A stretch of 11,857 bases of DNA from Oscillospiraceae bacterium (lineage in GTDB: Bacteria > Bacillota > Clostridia > Oscillospirales > Oscillospiraceae): NCBI GenBank assembly GCA_020025345.1, contig JAHHSH010000049.1, forward strand, positions 1-11,857. The letters are read 5' to 3'. Numbering within the stretch: the first letter of the stretch is position 1; every line of letters starts with the position of its first letter. The position numbers were made by a program, and so were the translations under genes. Below the pieces are notes generated by a model that worked only from the letters and a program-made list of their open reading frames with translations, did not search any database and was not told the origin of the DNA. Shown here in pieces: positions 1 through 7,289 of this stretch.

Positions 1-1
1 C

Positions 2-427
2 TACTACACCAGTGGGATGCGCCGCACGGAGCAGACGCTGGAGATGCTGTATGGCGCGGTGCCCCATGAGGTGCTGCCGGGATTGCGGGAGATCGACTGC
101 GGCAAGCTGGAGATGCAGCCCTTTGATGAGCTGGAGGAATTGCCGGAGTTTCGCAGCTGGATGCACGATGCTACCGGCGATACGCCGGTACCCGGCGGGG
201 AGAGCTTTCGGCAGGTTCTGGAGCGGGGACTGGAGGAGCTCGATAAGCTCATTGCGCAGGACGAGGACGCGGTGTGCGTGATGCACGGCGGGATCATGGG
301 GCTGATTCTGGATCACTGGTTTCCGGGTAAGCCCTTCGGCTACTATGTACCACATCCCGGTTCCGGCTATCAGATCACAGTGACGGCGGGCAAGCCGATG
401 GAGCTTCATCCTGTTCCGGAGGAGTGA
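2..427 (+). CDS. Histidine phosphatase family protein (5' end outside window)
   Basis: This is the C-terminal 141 residues of a phosphoglycerate-mutase-like histidine phosphatase; the frame is already open at base 2. Visible family marks are SGMRRTEQT (residues 4-12 of the visible part), matching the S..xRxxQT helix with a catalytic Arg; LREIDCGKLE (28-37), matching the 'l.Ei..G..E' block; PGGESF (64-69); and VMHGGIMG (93-100), which carries the second catalytic His. The first RHG motif must lie upstream, outside the window. Such enzymes dephosphorylate small phosphorylated metabolites in the cytoplasm through a phospho-His intermediate. The substrate cannot be told from this fragment: alpha-ribazole phosphatase (CobC-like), GpmB-like and sugar phosphatases all share these motifs. 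The gene ends in TGA and is followed by the 469-506 hairpin. Family assignment is firm; specific function is open. Confidence 0.85.
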   Translation, partial: YYTSGMRRTEQTLEMLYGAVPHEVLPGLREIDCGKLEMQPFDELEELPEFRSWMHDATGDTPVPGGESFRQVLERGLEELDKLIAQDEDAVCVMHGGIMGLILDHWFPGKPFGYYVPHPGSGYQITVTAGKPMELHPVPEE

Positions 428-468
428 AAGCCTAAATGTGGTGCAGGCGATCGGTAAATGCATAAATA

Positions 469-506
469 AAAAGGCGGTGACAGACATTCGTCTGTCACCG
501 CCTTTT
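469..506. terminator. Bidirectional intrinsic terminator
   Basis: A perfect 17-bp stem (469-485 with 490-506) closes a 4-base loop, with GGCGGTGACAGAC as the GC-rich core. It lies between two convergent genes. Read on the - strand, the stem is followed by TTTTTATTTAT, a good U-tract for ending the aminopeptidase transcript. On the + strand only four T follow the core before GGCG, so it should be somewhat weaker for the phosphatase gene. Confidence 0.9.
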
Positions 507-526
507 GGCGTTCGGGGATATTGCGA

Positions 527-1840
527 TTAAGCCCAGTATAAGCCGCCGTCGTTGTCCACATGGAGGGACTTACTGTAAAGGGTGGTCATGGCTTCTACCA
601 GATAGGGGAGATCTGCGCTGCCCATCGTCTCGTAGGCCGAGTGCATGGCCAGCTGGGCAAGACCGATATCCACTGTGCGCACCGGCACATGGGTGTTGGC
701 AATGCTGCCCAGCGTGGAGCCGCCCACCATGTCGGAGCGGTTGGCGAAGACCTGCACCGGCACGTCTGCCATGCGGCAGATACTACGCATCAGGGCGGTG
801 GAGACGCCGTCGGTGGTGTAGCGCTGGTTGGCGTTATATTTGATGACCACGCCACCGTTGAGTACGGGCGCGTTTTGAGGATCGGCCAGCTCCGGATGGT
901 TGGGGTGCTTGGCGTGGGCGTTGTCCGCAGAAACGAGGAAGCTGTTGGCAATGAGCCGCTGATAGCCCTCCTCGTCCATGCCGAGGGCAAAGACCGTGCG
1001 GCGCAGTGTGTCACGCAGCAGTGTGGAGGCCGCTCCCTGTTTGCTCTCGCTGCCTGTTTCCTCGTTATCGAAGAGGCAATAGACGGTGATGGCATCGCTG
1101 CTGTCGGCGTTTAAGAAGCCCTCCAGACAGCCAAAGGCACAGCCCAGATCGTCCAGCCGGGGAGATAGCAGCAAAGAATCGTTACAGCCTGCCACCGTAC
1201 CACGGCTGCGGCAGGTGAGGTAGAGATCATGGCCGAGAATGTCCTTTTCAGTTACGCCTACAACTTCTGCCGCCATAGAAAGGAGAGAGGGGGCGTCACT
1301 TCCTACGCCGTAAAGGGGCAGGGTATCCACGGCGGCATTATACTTGAAGCCGTCATTGACACTGCGGTTCATATGGATGGCGACGCTGGGGATCACGGCC
1401 AGATCCTGATCCAAATGGACGAGACGGGAGACAATGCGTCCCTGCTCTTCCACCAGTACACGACCGGCAACGCCTAAGGGACGGTCCAGCCATGTGGACA
1501 TCAGCATCCCGCCGTAGGGCTCCGTTTGCAGTTGTACATAGGCATTGCCTGCGGCGGAGGACTGGGGGTGCGCCTTCAGCTTAAAGGTGGGGGAGTCGCA
1601 GTGGGAGGCGGACATCGTGAATCCGGTGGGCGTTCCGTCCGGGATGTGCAGGGCGATGAGGGAGGAGTCGTTAACGGTGAAGTAATAGCGTCCTCCGGGC
1701 TGCAGCTGCCATGGTGCGGCGGCGGAAAGGGGCGCGAAGCCATCTTGCTCCAATAGGGCAGAGACAGTGGCTACCGTGTGAAAAGGACTGGGAGAGGCGG
1801 CGATAAACTCCAATAGCCGCCGGTTCAGTGTTCCGAGCAT
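527..1840 (-). CDS. apeB: M18 family aspartyl aminopeptidase
   Basis: This cytoplasmic, dinuclear-zinc aminopeptidase removes N-terminal residues, classically Asp and Glu, from peptides. The protein is 437 residues, the usual M18 length. Metal and catalytic motifs are in family order: SASHCDSP (His80, Asp82), SPRLDDLG (Asp230), DNEETGSESKQGA (Glu260/Glu261), SADNAHAKHPN (Asp306) and MHSAYETMG (His400). KYNANQRYTTDG (334-345) is also typical of the family. The frame opens at 1873, but I place the start at ATG 1840 because GAAAGGAG sits 8 bases before it and the product then begins MLGTLNRRLLEF, as expected for this family. The gene is single, with its own promoter upstream and a terminator just past the stop. 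Symbols vary between genomes (apeA/apeB). No abnormal residues were seen. Confidence 0.93.
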   Translation of the reverse strand: MLGTLNRRLLEFIAASPSPFHTVATVSALLEQDGFAPLSAAAPWQLQPGGRYYFTVNDSSLIALHIPDGTPTGFTMSASHCDSPTFKLKAHPQSSAAGNAYVQLQTEPYGGMLMSTWLDRPLGVAGRVLVEEQGRIVSRLVHLDQDLAVIPSVAIHMNRSVNDGFKYNAAVDTLPLYGVGSDAPSLLSMAAEVVGVTEKDILGHDLYLTCRSRGTVAGCNDSLLLSPRLDDLGCAFGCLEGFLNADSSDAITVYCLFDNEETGSESKQGAASTLLRDTLRRTVFALGMDEEGYQRLIANSFLVSADNAHAKHPNHPELADPQNAPVLNGGVVIKYNANQRYTTDGVSTALMRSICRMADVPVQVFANRSDMVGGSTLGSIANTHVPVRTVDIGLAQLAMHSAYETMGSADLPYLVEAMTTLYSKSLHVDNDGGLYWA

Positions 1841-1901
1841 GAAAAGGTCTCCTTTCAACCAAATACGGTTCAATAATCATTCTGTTATGATATTCACGTC
1901 T

Positions 1902-1930
1902 ATTATACCCGGCAGTGGGTAGTGTGTAAA
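1902..1930 (-). promoter_or_regulatory. Sigma-A-type promoter for the M18 aminopeptidase
   Basis: On the - strand, TTTACA (1925-1930) and a perfect TATAAT (1902-1907) are separated by 17 bases, one mismatch from the sigma-70/sigma-A consensus. Transcription should start near 1895, giving a leader of about 55 bases before the ATG at 1840. This supports the aminopeptidase being expressed independently of the aro operon. Confidence 0.82.
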
Positions 1931-1972
1931 GGTGAAATAAGAAAGCCCTGTCGCAGGAGGATTTTGCATCTG

Positions 1973-2002
1973 TCGAAAAAAGCGGCATAGCCGTTTTTTC
2001 GA
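1973..2002. repeat. Hairpin with flanking A/T tracts
   Basis: TCGAAAAAA (1973-1981) is complementary to TTTTTTCGA (1994-2002). Inside it a CGG/CCG pair closes a five-base loop, leaving one bulged G. The A6 and T6 tracts make it terminator-like in either direction, though the GC core is short. No gene needs termination here except by readthrough, so it may simply be part of the structured segment. Confidence 0.55.
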
Positions 2003-2042
2003 GTTAGTTACGGATCTCTGCGCACACTGGGAGCCGAGAAGT

Positions 2043-2075
2043 GTTTTCCGTGACGTACACGCCGCCACGGAAAAC
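2043..2075. repeat. 10-bp perfect inverted repeat
   Basis: GTTTTCCGTG (2043-2052) and CACGGAAAAC (2066-2075) are exact reverse complements around a 13-base loop. On the + strand it is followed by a T-rich run (GGATTTTATATTTTG). It lies in the gene-free stretch between the aro operon and the aminopeptidase gene, and its function is unknown. Confidence 0.65.
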
Positions 2076-2130
2076 GGATTTTATATTTTGCTCCTGTGGG
2101 CACAAACGCAGTGAGACACGCAGACAAGTG

Positions 2131-2158
2131 AAAAAGCCTCCCGAAGGAGGCTTTTTTT
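2131..2158 (-). terminator. Intrinsic terminator of the aro operon
   Basis: AAAAAGCCTCC (2131-2141) pairs perfectly with GGAGGCTTTTT (2146-2156). Read on the - strand the loop is UUCG closed by C-G, an extra-stable tetraloop, and the 3' arm ends in five U. The hairpin begins at the aroQ stop codon (TAA, 2157-2159), so the operon ends sharply. The + strand reading has a seven-T tract and could stop opposing transcripts as well. Confidence 0.88.
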
Positions 2159-2594
2159 ATCGATGCTGAAGATATTCTTTTAAGTAGAGAATGGCCTGCC
2201 GATAGCCCTCAAAGCCGAGACCGGCGAAGGTCTTGATGCAGGCCATCCCGGCGTAGGAGATATGGCGAAACTCCTCCCGGGCGTTAATATCCGACAGGTG
2301 TACCTCTACCGCCGGCAGTGCCACGGCTTTCAGCGCATCCAAAATGGCGATGCTTGTGTGGGTGTAGGCAGCGGGGTTGATGATGATACCGTCCGCCGTG
2401 CCGTAGGCCTGCTGGATGCGGTCTACGATGGCGCCCTCGTGGTTGGACTGGAACAGTTCCACCTCGACGCCCTCTTTTGCACAGACACGGTGGATAAAAT
2501 CTTCCAGTGCTGCGAAAGTGCCGGTACCGTAGATCTTCGGCTCCCGGAGCCCCAATAGGTTCAGATTGGGCCCGTTAATGACGACAAATTTCAT
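2157..2594 (-). CDS. aroQ: Type II 3-dehydroquinate dehydratase
   Basis: This enzyme catalyses the third shikimate-pathway step, dehydrating 3-dehydroquinate to 3-dehydroshikimate; type II enzymes form cytoplasmic dodecamers. The protein is 145 residues, normal for type II. Motifs are NGPNLNLLGLREPKIYG (7-23), with the catalytic Tyr22 and the flexible-loop Arg17; QSNHEG (49-54); INPAAYTHTS (72-81); and EVHLSDINAREEFR (97-110), with active-site His99. The ATG at 2594 is chosen because AAGGAGG lies 6 bases upstream and the N-terminus is then canonical; the longer open frame is only the opposite reading of the kinase domain. The gene overlaps the 3' end of aroE-aroK by 20 bases, suggesting translational coupling, and is the last gene of the operon. 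It has no relation to type I AroD. Confidence 0.96.
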   Translation of the reverse strand: MKFVVINGPNLNLLGLREPKIYGTGTFAALEDFIHRVCAKEGVEVELFQSNHEGAIVDRIQQAYGTADGIIINPAAYTHTSIAILDALKAVALPAVEVHLSDINAREEFRHISYAGMACIKTFAGLGFEGYRQAILYLKEYLQHR

Positions 2595-3816
2595 AAAAAG
2601 CCTCCTTGACAGCTTGGGCGGTATCCGCCGGTGTGTGGCAGTTTTCAATGGTGCAGTGGGCAAAACGCGCATAGAGGGGCTTGCGCTGTTGATAAAGTGC
2701 CTGTAGATTTTGCGGAGCAGAGAGGGGACGGCCTTCGGTGGGGAGCGTCTCCACAGGGCGCTGCAGCCAGACAAGAACACCGTTTTGACGCAGAAGCGCG
2801 TAGTTTTCCGGCTGCGTAACACAACCGCCGCCGGTGGCGAGGATGATGCCGGAACGCTTGCCCAGCTGCGTCAGCGCCTCCGTTTCACGGCAGCGGAAGC
2901 CTGCTTCGCCCTCGGCAGCGAAAATTTCCGGGATAGACTTGTGGGCCGTCTCTTCAACCAGTGTATCGCTGTCCCAAACCTCACGGCCCAGCATAGCGCC
3001 CAACTGAGCAGCTACGGTGGATTTTCCACAGCCGGGCATACCGATGAGCACGATATTTTGCATTTGGCTGCGGAGGGAGTGTTGAATAGATAAAAGCACA
3101 TCCTCACCGATAGAGGTATCCTGGAAAAGCTCACTGCTGCGCCGGGCCTGCGCCACCAGCATGGCAAGTCCATCAAAGGCGGGAATGCCCAAGGACTCTG
3201 CCTGCAGGAGAAGCGCCGTGCGTGCCGGGTTATAGATGAGGTCATAGACTGCGGCAAGATGGGGGAAAAGTGTCAGATCTACGGCTGCCGCACCGTTGTG
3301 GGGGTACATTCCCACCGGCGTTGTGTTGACGAGGAGCTGGGCATCTTTGTGGCGGGAGAGATTTTCGTAGTTGTTCTCGCTGCTGCGGGAGATGACCACC
3401 GGCTGTGCTCCCAGCTTTTTCAGTACGGCACACACGGTCACAGAGGCACCTCCACTGCCCAGTATCAGCGCCTTTTTCCCGGCCACATCCACACCGCTGC
3501 GGCGGAGGAGATAGGCGAAGCCGTCATAGTCGGTGTTGGCACCGTAGAGTGAACCATCCGGGCGGCGCACCAGTGTGTTGACGCTCTGGAGCAGCTGTGC
3601 TGTTTCCGAGAGGGCGGCGCAGTAGGGTACCACCGCTTTTTTATAGGGAATGGTCACATTGAGCCCGTGGAACTCGCCGCGGAGGAGAAAATCTTCCAGT
3701 TCCTCGGGTTCTTTTTCGTAGAGGGCGTAGCCATAATCGCCCAGCTGGGCGTGGATGGCCGGGGAGTAGCTGTGGCCCAGCTTACGCCCCAAAAGGCCGC
3801 ATTGCATCGCCATCAT
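2575..3816 (-). CDS. aroE-aroK: Fused shikimate dehydrogenase - shikimate kinase (AroE-AroK)
   Basis: One 413-residue protein carries two consecutive pathway steps: NADPH reduction of 3-dehydroshikimate, then ATP phosphorylation of shikimate. The AroE part (about 1-250) shows shikimate-binding HSYSPAIHA (15-23), NVTIPYK with catalytic Lys59, SVNTL (78-82), GANTDYDG with Asp96, Rossmann loop LGSGGAS (119-125), NTTPVGMYP (164-172) and GLAMLVAQA (216-224). The AroK part (about 253-413) shows P-loop GMPGCGKST (259-267), DSD (282-284), FR..E (307-311), ATGGG (327-331), lid EGRPL (361-365) and RKPLYARFA (378-386). Both halves look active. There is no stop or frameshift between them; a short QHSLRSQMQ linker joins them. 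The stretch after the NADP-binding SR is compact, as in other clostridial AroE proteins. The ATG overlaps the pheA stop as ATGA, and a start at the second Met is equally possible. Confidence 0.94.
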   Translation of the reverse strand: MMAMQCGLLGRKLGHSYSPAIHAQLGDYGYALYEKEPEELEDFLLRGEFHGLNVTIPYKKAVVPYCAALSETAQLLQSVNTLVRRPDGSLYGANTDYDGFAYLLRRSGVDVAGKKALILGSGGASVTVCAVLKKLGAQPVVISRSSENNYENLSRHKDAQLLVNTTPVGMYPHNGAAAVDLTLFPHLAAVYDLIYNPARTALLLQAESLGIPAFDGLAMLVAQARRSSELFQDTSIGEDVLLSIQHSLRSQMQNIVLIGMPGCGKSTVAAQLGAMLGREVWDSDTLVEETAHKSIPEIFAAEGEAGFRCRETEALTQLGKRSGIILATGGGCVTQPENYALLRQNGVLVWLQRPVETLPTEGRPLSAPQNLQALYQQRKPLYARFAHCTIENCHTPADTAQAVKEAFYEICRH

Positions 3817-4955
3817 ACCACCTCGCTGTAGCTGCCCAGATAGGTGAAGGATTCACATACTTCGTCCAGCTCGCCCATGAGTTGGATGAACTGGGGGGAG
3901 TAGACGGAGGTGTCCAGATCGAAGTAGAACATGAACTCGAAATCCCGATCCGGCAGGGGACGGCTTTCCAGCTTGTTGAGGTTGATGCCCAGTGCATAGA
4001 ACCGGGAGAGCAGCTTATAAAGAGAGCCGGGGCGGTGGGGCAGCACCATCATCAGACTGGTGCGGTCTGCGCCGGGATAGATCTCCAAATCGCGGGAGAT
4101 GCAGATGAAGCGGGTGTAGTTGTTGCCCTGATCCTGGCAGGAGGGAAGAAGACAATTGAGGCCGTAGAGCTGAGCACAGCTGCGGGAGGACAGGGCGGCA
4201 ATATCGCTGCGGTCAGACTTGGCCACCAGCTTGGCGGCCTCTGCCGTATTGGCGCAGCGCACCACCGTGATCTCCGGGTGCTGCTGTAAAAAGTCACTGC
4301 ACTGGGCAATGGCCTGTTCGTGGGAGTAGACGGCACGAATATCCTCCAGCTTCACGCCGGGTTTCGCCAGCAGGTTGTGATCGATCTTCAGCCGCACGCT
4401 GCGGACAATGCGGAAATTATGGCGCATCATCAGATCATAGACCATGTTCACCGAACCGGCGGTGCTGTTTTCCAGAGGAATGACACCGTAGCGGCACAGT
4501 CCCTTTTCGATGGCGGAGAACACTGCCTCGAAGTTGGAGAAATAGAGAAGATCGGGGCGGCGGAACAGCTTTTCACAGGCCAGCTGGGAATAGGCACCTG
4601 CCACACCCTGGCACGCCACAGAGGCGTTGGGCGGGAAGAGAGATTCCGTGTCGCGGATGGCATGGGTGATCTCCTCGGTGAGAGAACTGCCAACGCCCAA
4701 AAGCTGGTTCTGTCGTGCGCGGCTGAGCTCAAAGAGAAGGTCGTAGAGGGACAGGCCGTACTCCTGCAATTCCTCCGGCAGCTGTGCCGCCACGGATTTC
4801 AGCTTTTCCTGCTCGCGCCCGGCATCCAGCACAGGGAGACCGTGCTCCCGCTTAAAGGCGGCCACCTGTGCGCTCAGGTCCATGCGCTGGGCGAAGAGGG
4901 ACAGGAGGGATTGGTCAATCTGGTCGATGGAGGCGCGCAATTCTTGAAGATCCAT
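3813..4955 (-). CDS. pheA: Bifunctional chorismate mutase - prephenate dehydratase (P-protein)
   Basis: This converts chorismate to prephenate, then to phenylpyruvate for phenylalanine. Three domains lie in 380 residues. AroQ-class chorismate mutase (about 1-90) has Arg7, Arg24, Lys35, Asp44, Arg47, Glu48 and Gln84 at the spacing of the E. coli P-protein active site. Prephenate dehydratase (about 110-288) has GVAGAYSQLA (117-126), GVIPLENSTAGSV (157-169), YSHEQAIAQC (210-219) and NNYTRF (278-283, the catalytic TRF motif). The ACT domain (about 298-375) has HRPGSLYKLL and ESRP (330-333), the Phe-binding motif, so feedback inhibition by Phe is expected. The start is ATG 4955, preceded by AAAAGGAG inside the end of aroC with a 4-base intergenic gap. 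The frame extends to 5000, but that extension lacks a better start. This is the only chorismate mutase in the window, so TyrA probably depends on it. Confidence 0.95.
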   Translation of the reverse strand: MDLQELRASIDQIDQSLLSLFAQRMDLSAQVAAFKREHGLPVLDAGREQEKLKSVAAQLPEELQEYGLSLYDLLFELSRARQNQLLGVGSSLTEEITHAIRDTESLFPPNASVACQGVAGAYSQLACEKLFRRPDLLYFSNFEAVFSAIEKGLCRYGVIPLENSTAGSVNMVYDLMMRHNFRIVRSVRLKIDHNLLAKPGVKLEDIRAVYSHEQAIAQCSDFLQQHPEITVVRCANTAEAAKLVAKSDRSDIAALSSRSCAQLYGLNCLLPSCQDQGNNYTRFICISRDLEIYPGADRTSLMMVLPHRPGSLYKLLSRFYALGINLNKLESRPLPDRDFEFMFYFDLDTSVYSPQFIQLMGELDEVCESFTYLGSYSEVV

Positions 4956-4959
4956 AGTT

Positions 4960-6033
4960 TTATAACTCCTTTTCACGTTGAGCAGTGAGGTATGCATCAT
5001 AGAGGGCCACAGCTACAGCGGCTTCTACACAGGGGACGGCGCGGGGGACGATACAGGGATCGTGGCGGCCGTGCACCTGTAATGTTTGGGGCTCCAGCGT
5101 CGAGAGATTCACGCTGTGCTGGGGCTTGACGATGGAGGGTGTGGGCTTGATTGCCGCCCGGACAAGCAGGGGCATACCATCGGTGATGCCGCCCAAGATG
5201 CCGCCGCAGTGGTTGGTCGCGGTGACGATTTTTCCATCTTCCACGGCGAAGGGGTCGTTATTCTCGCTGCCCCGCAGTGCTGCCGCGGCAAAGCCGTCGC
5301 CAAAATCCACGCCTTTCACCGCAGGAATGGCAAAAAGGGCAGAGGAAATCCGATTTTCCATACCGCCAAACATGGGATCGCCCAAGCCTGCCGGAGCGCC
5401 CAGCACCAGGCACTCCACCACGCCGCCCACGGAATCGCCGTCCCGGCGGGCCTCGTCGATGGCTTGCACCATAGCCTGCCCTGCTGCGTCATCCACAGTG
5501 GGAAAGGGCTTTTCTGCCACGGAGGTGGTGAAAGGAGCATCGTCCTGTACATGGGCGATGGAGCGGATGCGGGCGAAAACGCGGATGCCCTGCCGCTCCA
5601 AAAGCTGGAGACAGATGCCGCCGGCAATGCACAAAGGAGCGGTGAGCCGTCCGGAGAAGTGACCGCCGCCGGTATAGTCCCGATGGGGGCCGTACTTCGC
5701 ATAGCCGGTGTAGTCGGCGTGACCGGGGCGGGGGCAGTTCTTCAAATTGTCATAGTCGCCGGAGCGTGTATTCTGGTTGCGGATGATGGCGGTGAGGGGA
5801 GCGCCGCAGGTGACACCGTCTCTCAAGCCGGAGAGAAACTCGGGAGCATCCGACTCCTTGCGGGGGGTGGACCAACGGTTCTGACCGGGGGCGCGGCGAT
5901 CTAAGAAGCTCTGCAGCGCCTCCATGTCAATGGGCATCCCGGCGGGCAATCCTTCCATGGTGACGCCGATGGCGGGGGAGTGGGACTGTCCGAAGATGGT
6001 TAGGCGGAGAGATTCACCGTAACTGCTGCTCAT
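4960..6033 (-). CDS. aroC: Chorismate synthase
   Basis: This is the last common pathway step, EPSP to chorismate, requiring reduced FMN. The protein is 357 residues, normal length. Family blocks are FGQSHSPAIGV (14-24, with catalytic His18), RPGHADYTGYAKYG (102-115, with catalytic His105), MFGGMENRIS (221-230), AVKGVDFGDGF (238-248), CGGILGGITDGMP (276-288) and GRHDPCIVPRAVPCVEA (322-338). Several blocks depart from the common bacterial form: FGQSHS for FGESHG, GHFSGRLTA for GRxSARET, and ITDG for ISNG. The catalytic histidines are kept, so I read this as a divergent clostridial subgroup. ATG 6033 is chosen because AAAGGAG sits 7 bases upstream; a GTG two codons earlier would be too close to it. 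The start overlaps the aroA stop as ATGA. Confidence 0.95.
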   Translation of the reverse strand: MSSSYGESLRLTIFGQSHSPAIGVTMEGLPAGMPIDMEALQSFLDRRAPGQNRWSTPRKESDAPEFLSGLRDGVTCGAPLTAIIRNQNTRSGDYDNLKNCPRPGHADYTGYAKYGPHRDYTGGGHFSGRLTAPLCIAGGICLQLLERQGIRVFARIRSIAHVQDDAPFTTSVAEKPFPTVDDAAGQAMVQAIDEARRDGDSVGGVVECLVLGAPAGLGDPMFGGMENRISSALFAIPAVKGVDFGDGFAAAALRGSENNDPFAVEDGKIVTATNHCGGILGGITDGMPLLVRAAIKPTPSIVKPQHSVNLSTLEPQTLQVHGRHDPCIVPRAVPCVEAAVAVALYDAYLTAQREKEL

Positions 6034-7289
6034 AAGCACGCTCCTTTCAAGGGGGAGTAGTCATCCCAAAAACGGGGATAGGATTTTTCGACGCAGTGGC
6101 TGCCTGAAACAGTGACACTTTCCCGGCAGCCGCAGGCGGCCACGGCTGCAGCCATGGCGATGCGGTGATCGTCGCAGGCATCCACAATGCCGCCGATGAG
6201 AGCGGGTTGTCCGTGGATAATAAGGCCGTCTGCCAGTTCCTCCACGCTGCCGCCTAGGGTGCGCAGCAGCTGCGCCGTGGTGTAAAGGCGATCGGACTCT
6301 TTCAAACGCAGCCGCGTGGCATTTTTAATATAGGTATCACCCTGCGCCAGCGCCGCCACGACGCTGACAGTAGGGATCAAATCGGGAATAGGGGCGGCGT
6401 CAATGGTGATTCCACGGAGCGCTCCGGGACAGACGGTGACGGTGTCCCCGGCACAGGTGACCGCGGCGCCGAAGCGCTGCAAGATGTCCAGAATTGCCCG
6501 GTCGCCTTGCGAAGAGCAGAGGTTCAGTCCGGAGACACTGACACCCTGACCTCCCAGCGCACCGGCGCAAAGGAAGAAGGCTGCATTGGACCAGTCGCCC
6601 TCCACCTGTAATTGGGCGGGGGTGTGATAGGTCTGTGCGCCGGGAATATGATACGTCTGCCCTACCTTGGTAAAGCGGATCCCGGCGGTGCGCAGTGCGT
6701 CCTCCGTCATGGCTACATAGGCCGCGGACTCCAAAGTCCCGGTGATGGTCAGTGTGCTGTCTCCGTCCAGAAGGGGCAGGGCAAAGAGCAGACCGGAGAT
6801 ATACTGGGAGGACACGTTGCCGGGGAGAAGATAGTCGTTTCCCGGCTGCAGCTGGCCTTCGCAGGTGAGGGCAGCACCGTTTCGATGCAGAGAGATCCCG
6901 TGTGCTGTTAGCTGCGCATCCAGAGGGGCGAAGGGACGCTGTGGAAGACGGCCCTCCATCAAAAAGCGAACGGAAATACCCAGTGCCGCCGCCACGGGTA
7001 GGAGAAAGCGGAGGGTAGAACCACTCTCACCACAGGGCAGCTGACAGAGAGTTTCCCCGACAGGTTGGCGGGAGGAAATATGGATACAACGATCTTTAGT
7101 GGTAATATCTGCGCCCATCGCGCAAAGGCAGTCCATGGTGGCTTGAATATCGCGGGAGAGCCCATCACAAAATAAGGTGGTCGGCGTGTCGCTCAGTGCG
7201 GCACACAGCAGCAGTCGATGGGCCTGCGACTTGGAGGCGGGGATGGTGACGGCACCGGAGATGGGGCTGCCGGGGAGGGTGATGTTCAT
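6030..7289 (-). CDS. aroA: 3-phosphoshikimate 1-carboxyvinyltransferase (EPSP synthase)
   Basis: This joins shikimate 3-phosphate and PEP to give EPSP. The protein is 419 residues, typical length. Motifs are IPASKSQAHR (16-25, Lys20 and Arg25), GESGSTLRF (87-95), SSQYISGLL (160-168), EGDWSNAAFFL (230-240), catalytic Asp303 in IPDLIP, LRLKESDRL (327-335, with Lys330, Glu331 and Arg334), DDHRIAMA (373-380) and EKSYPRFW (401-408). The PEP-site loop GESGSTLR replaces the NAGTAMR form of class I enzymes such as E. coli; the Gly of that loop is kept (Gly90). Glyphosate behaviour cannot be judged from this alone. The ATG is preceded by GGGAGG at 6 bases and overlaps the aroB stop as ATGA. Confidence 0.96.
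   Translation of the reverse strand: MNITLPGSPISGAVTIPASKSQAHRLLLCAALSDTPTTLFCDGLSRDIQATMDCLCAMGADITTKDRCIHISSRQPVGETLCQLPCGESGSTLRFLLPVAAALGISVRFLMEGRLPQRPFAPLDAQLTAHGISLHRNGAALTCEGQLQPGNDYLLPGNVSSQYISGLLFALPLLDGDSTLTITGTLESAAYVAMTEDALRTAGIRFTKVGQTYHIPGAQTYHTPAQLQVEGDWSNAAFFLCAGALGGQGVSVSGLNLCSSQGDRAILDILQRFGAAVTCAGDTVTVCPGALRGITIDAAPIPDLIPTVSVVAALAQGDTYIKNATRLRLKESDRLYTTAQLLRTLGGSVEELADGLIIHGQPALIGGIVDACDDHRIAMAAAVAACGCRESVTVSGSHCVEKSYPRFWDDYSPLKGACL

Larger units (their letters stand above)
1931..2130. other. Gene-free, hairpin-rich intergenic segment (possible dispersed repeat)
   Basis: There is no convincing gene between the aminopeptidase promoter and the aro-operon terminator. The segment holds a hairpin at 1973-2002 (outer arms TCGAAAAAA / TTTTTTCGA, with a short CGG/CCG inner stem and a bulged G) and an inverted repeat at 2043-2075 (GTTTTCCGTG / CACGGAAAAC, 13-base loop). 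A 63-codon frame on the - strand (1877-2068) has no ribosome site and an odd composition. Segments like this recur between genes in some Oscillospiraceae as I recall them, but I cannot verify that here. A small RNA or a REP-like element are both possible. Confidence 0.4.

Noticed and set aside
1877..2068. 63-codon - strand frame in the intergenic region
   Set aside because: It has no ribosome site, an Arg/Lys/Cys/Ser-rich chance composition, and overlaps hairpins and the aminopeptidase promoter.
2595..2822. N-terminal extension of AroQ (frame stays open to 2822)
   Set aside because: The extension lies opposite no better signal and overlaps the kinase domain in another frame. AAGGAGG and the canonical MKFVVINGPN start place the true ATG at 2594.
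5086..5904. Long + strand frames opposite aroC (272 codons) and pheA (222 codons, 4320-4988)
   Set aside because: They are antisense shadows of well-supported enzymes in GC-rich DNA, without ribosome sites or recognisable domains.
6034..6039. GTG start for aroC two codons upstream of the chosen ATG
   Set aside because: It is only about one base from the AAAGGAG ribosome site, too close to initiate; the ATG at 6033 has a 7-base spacing.
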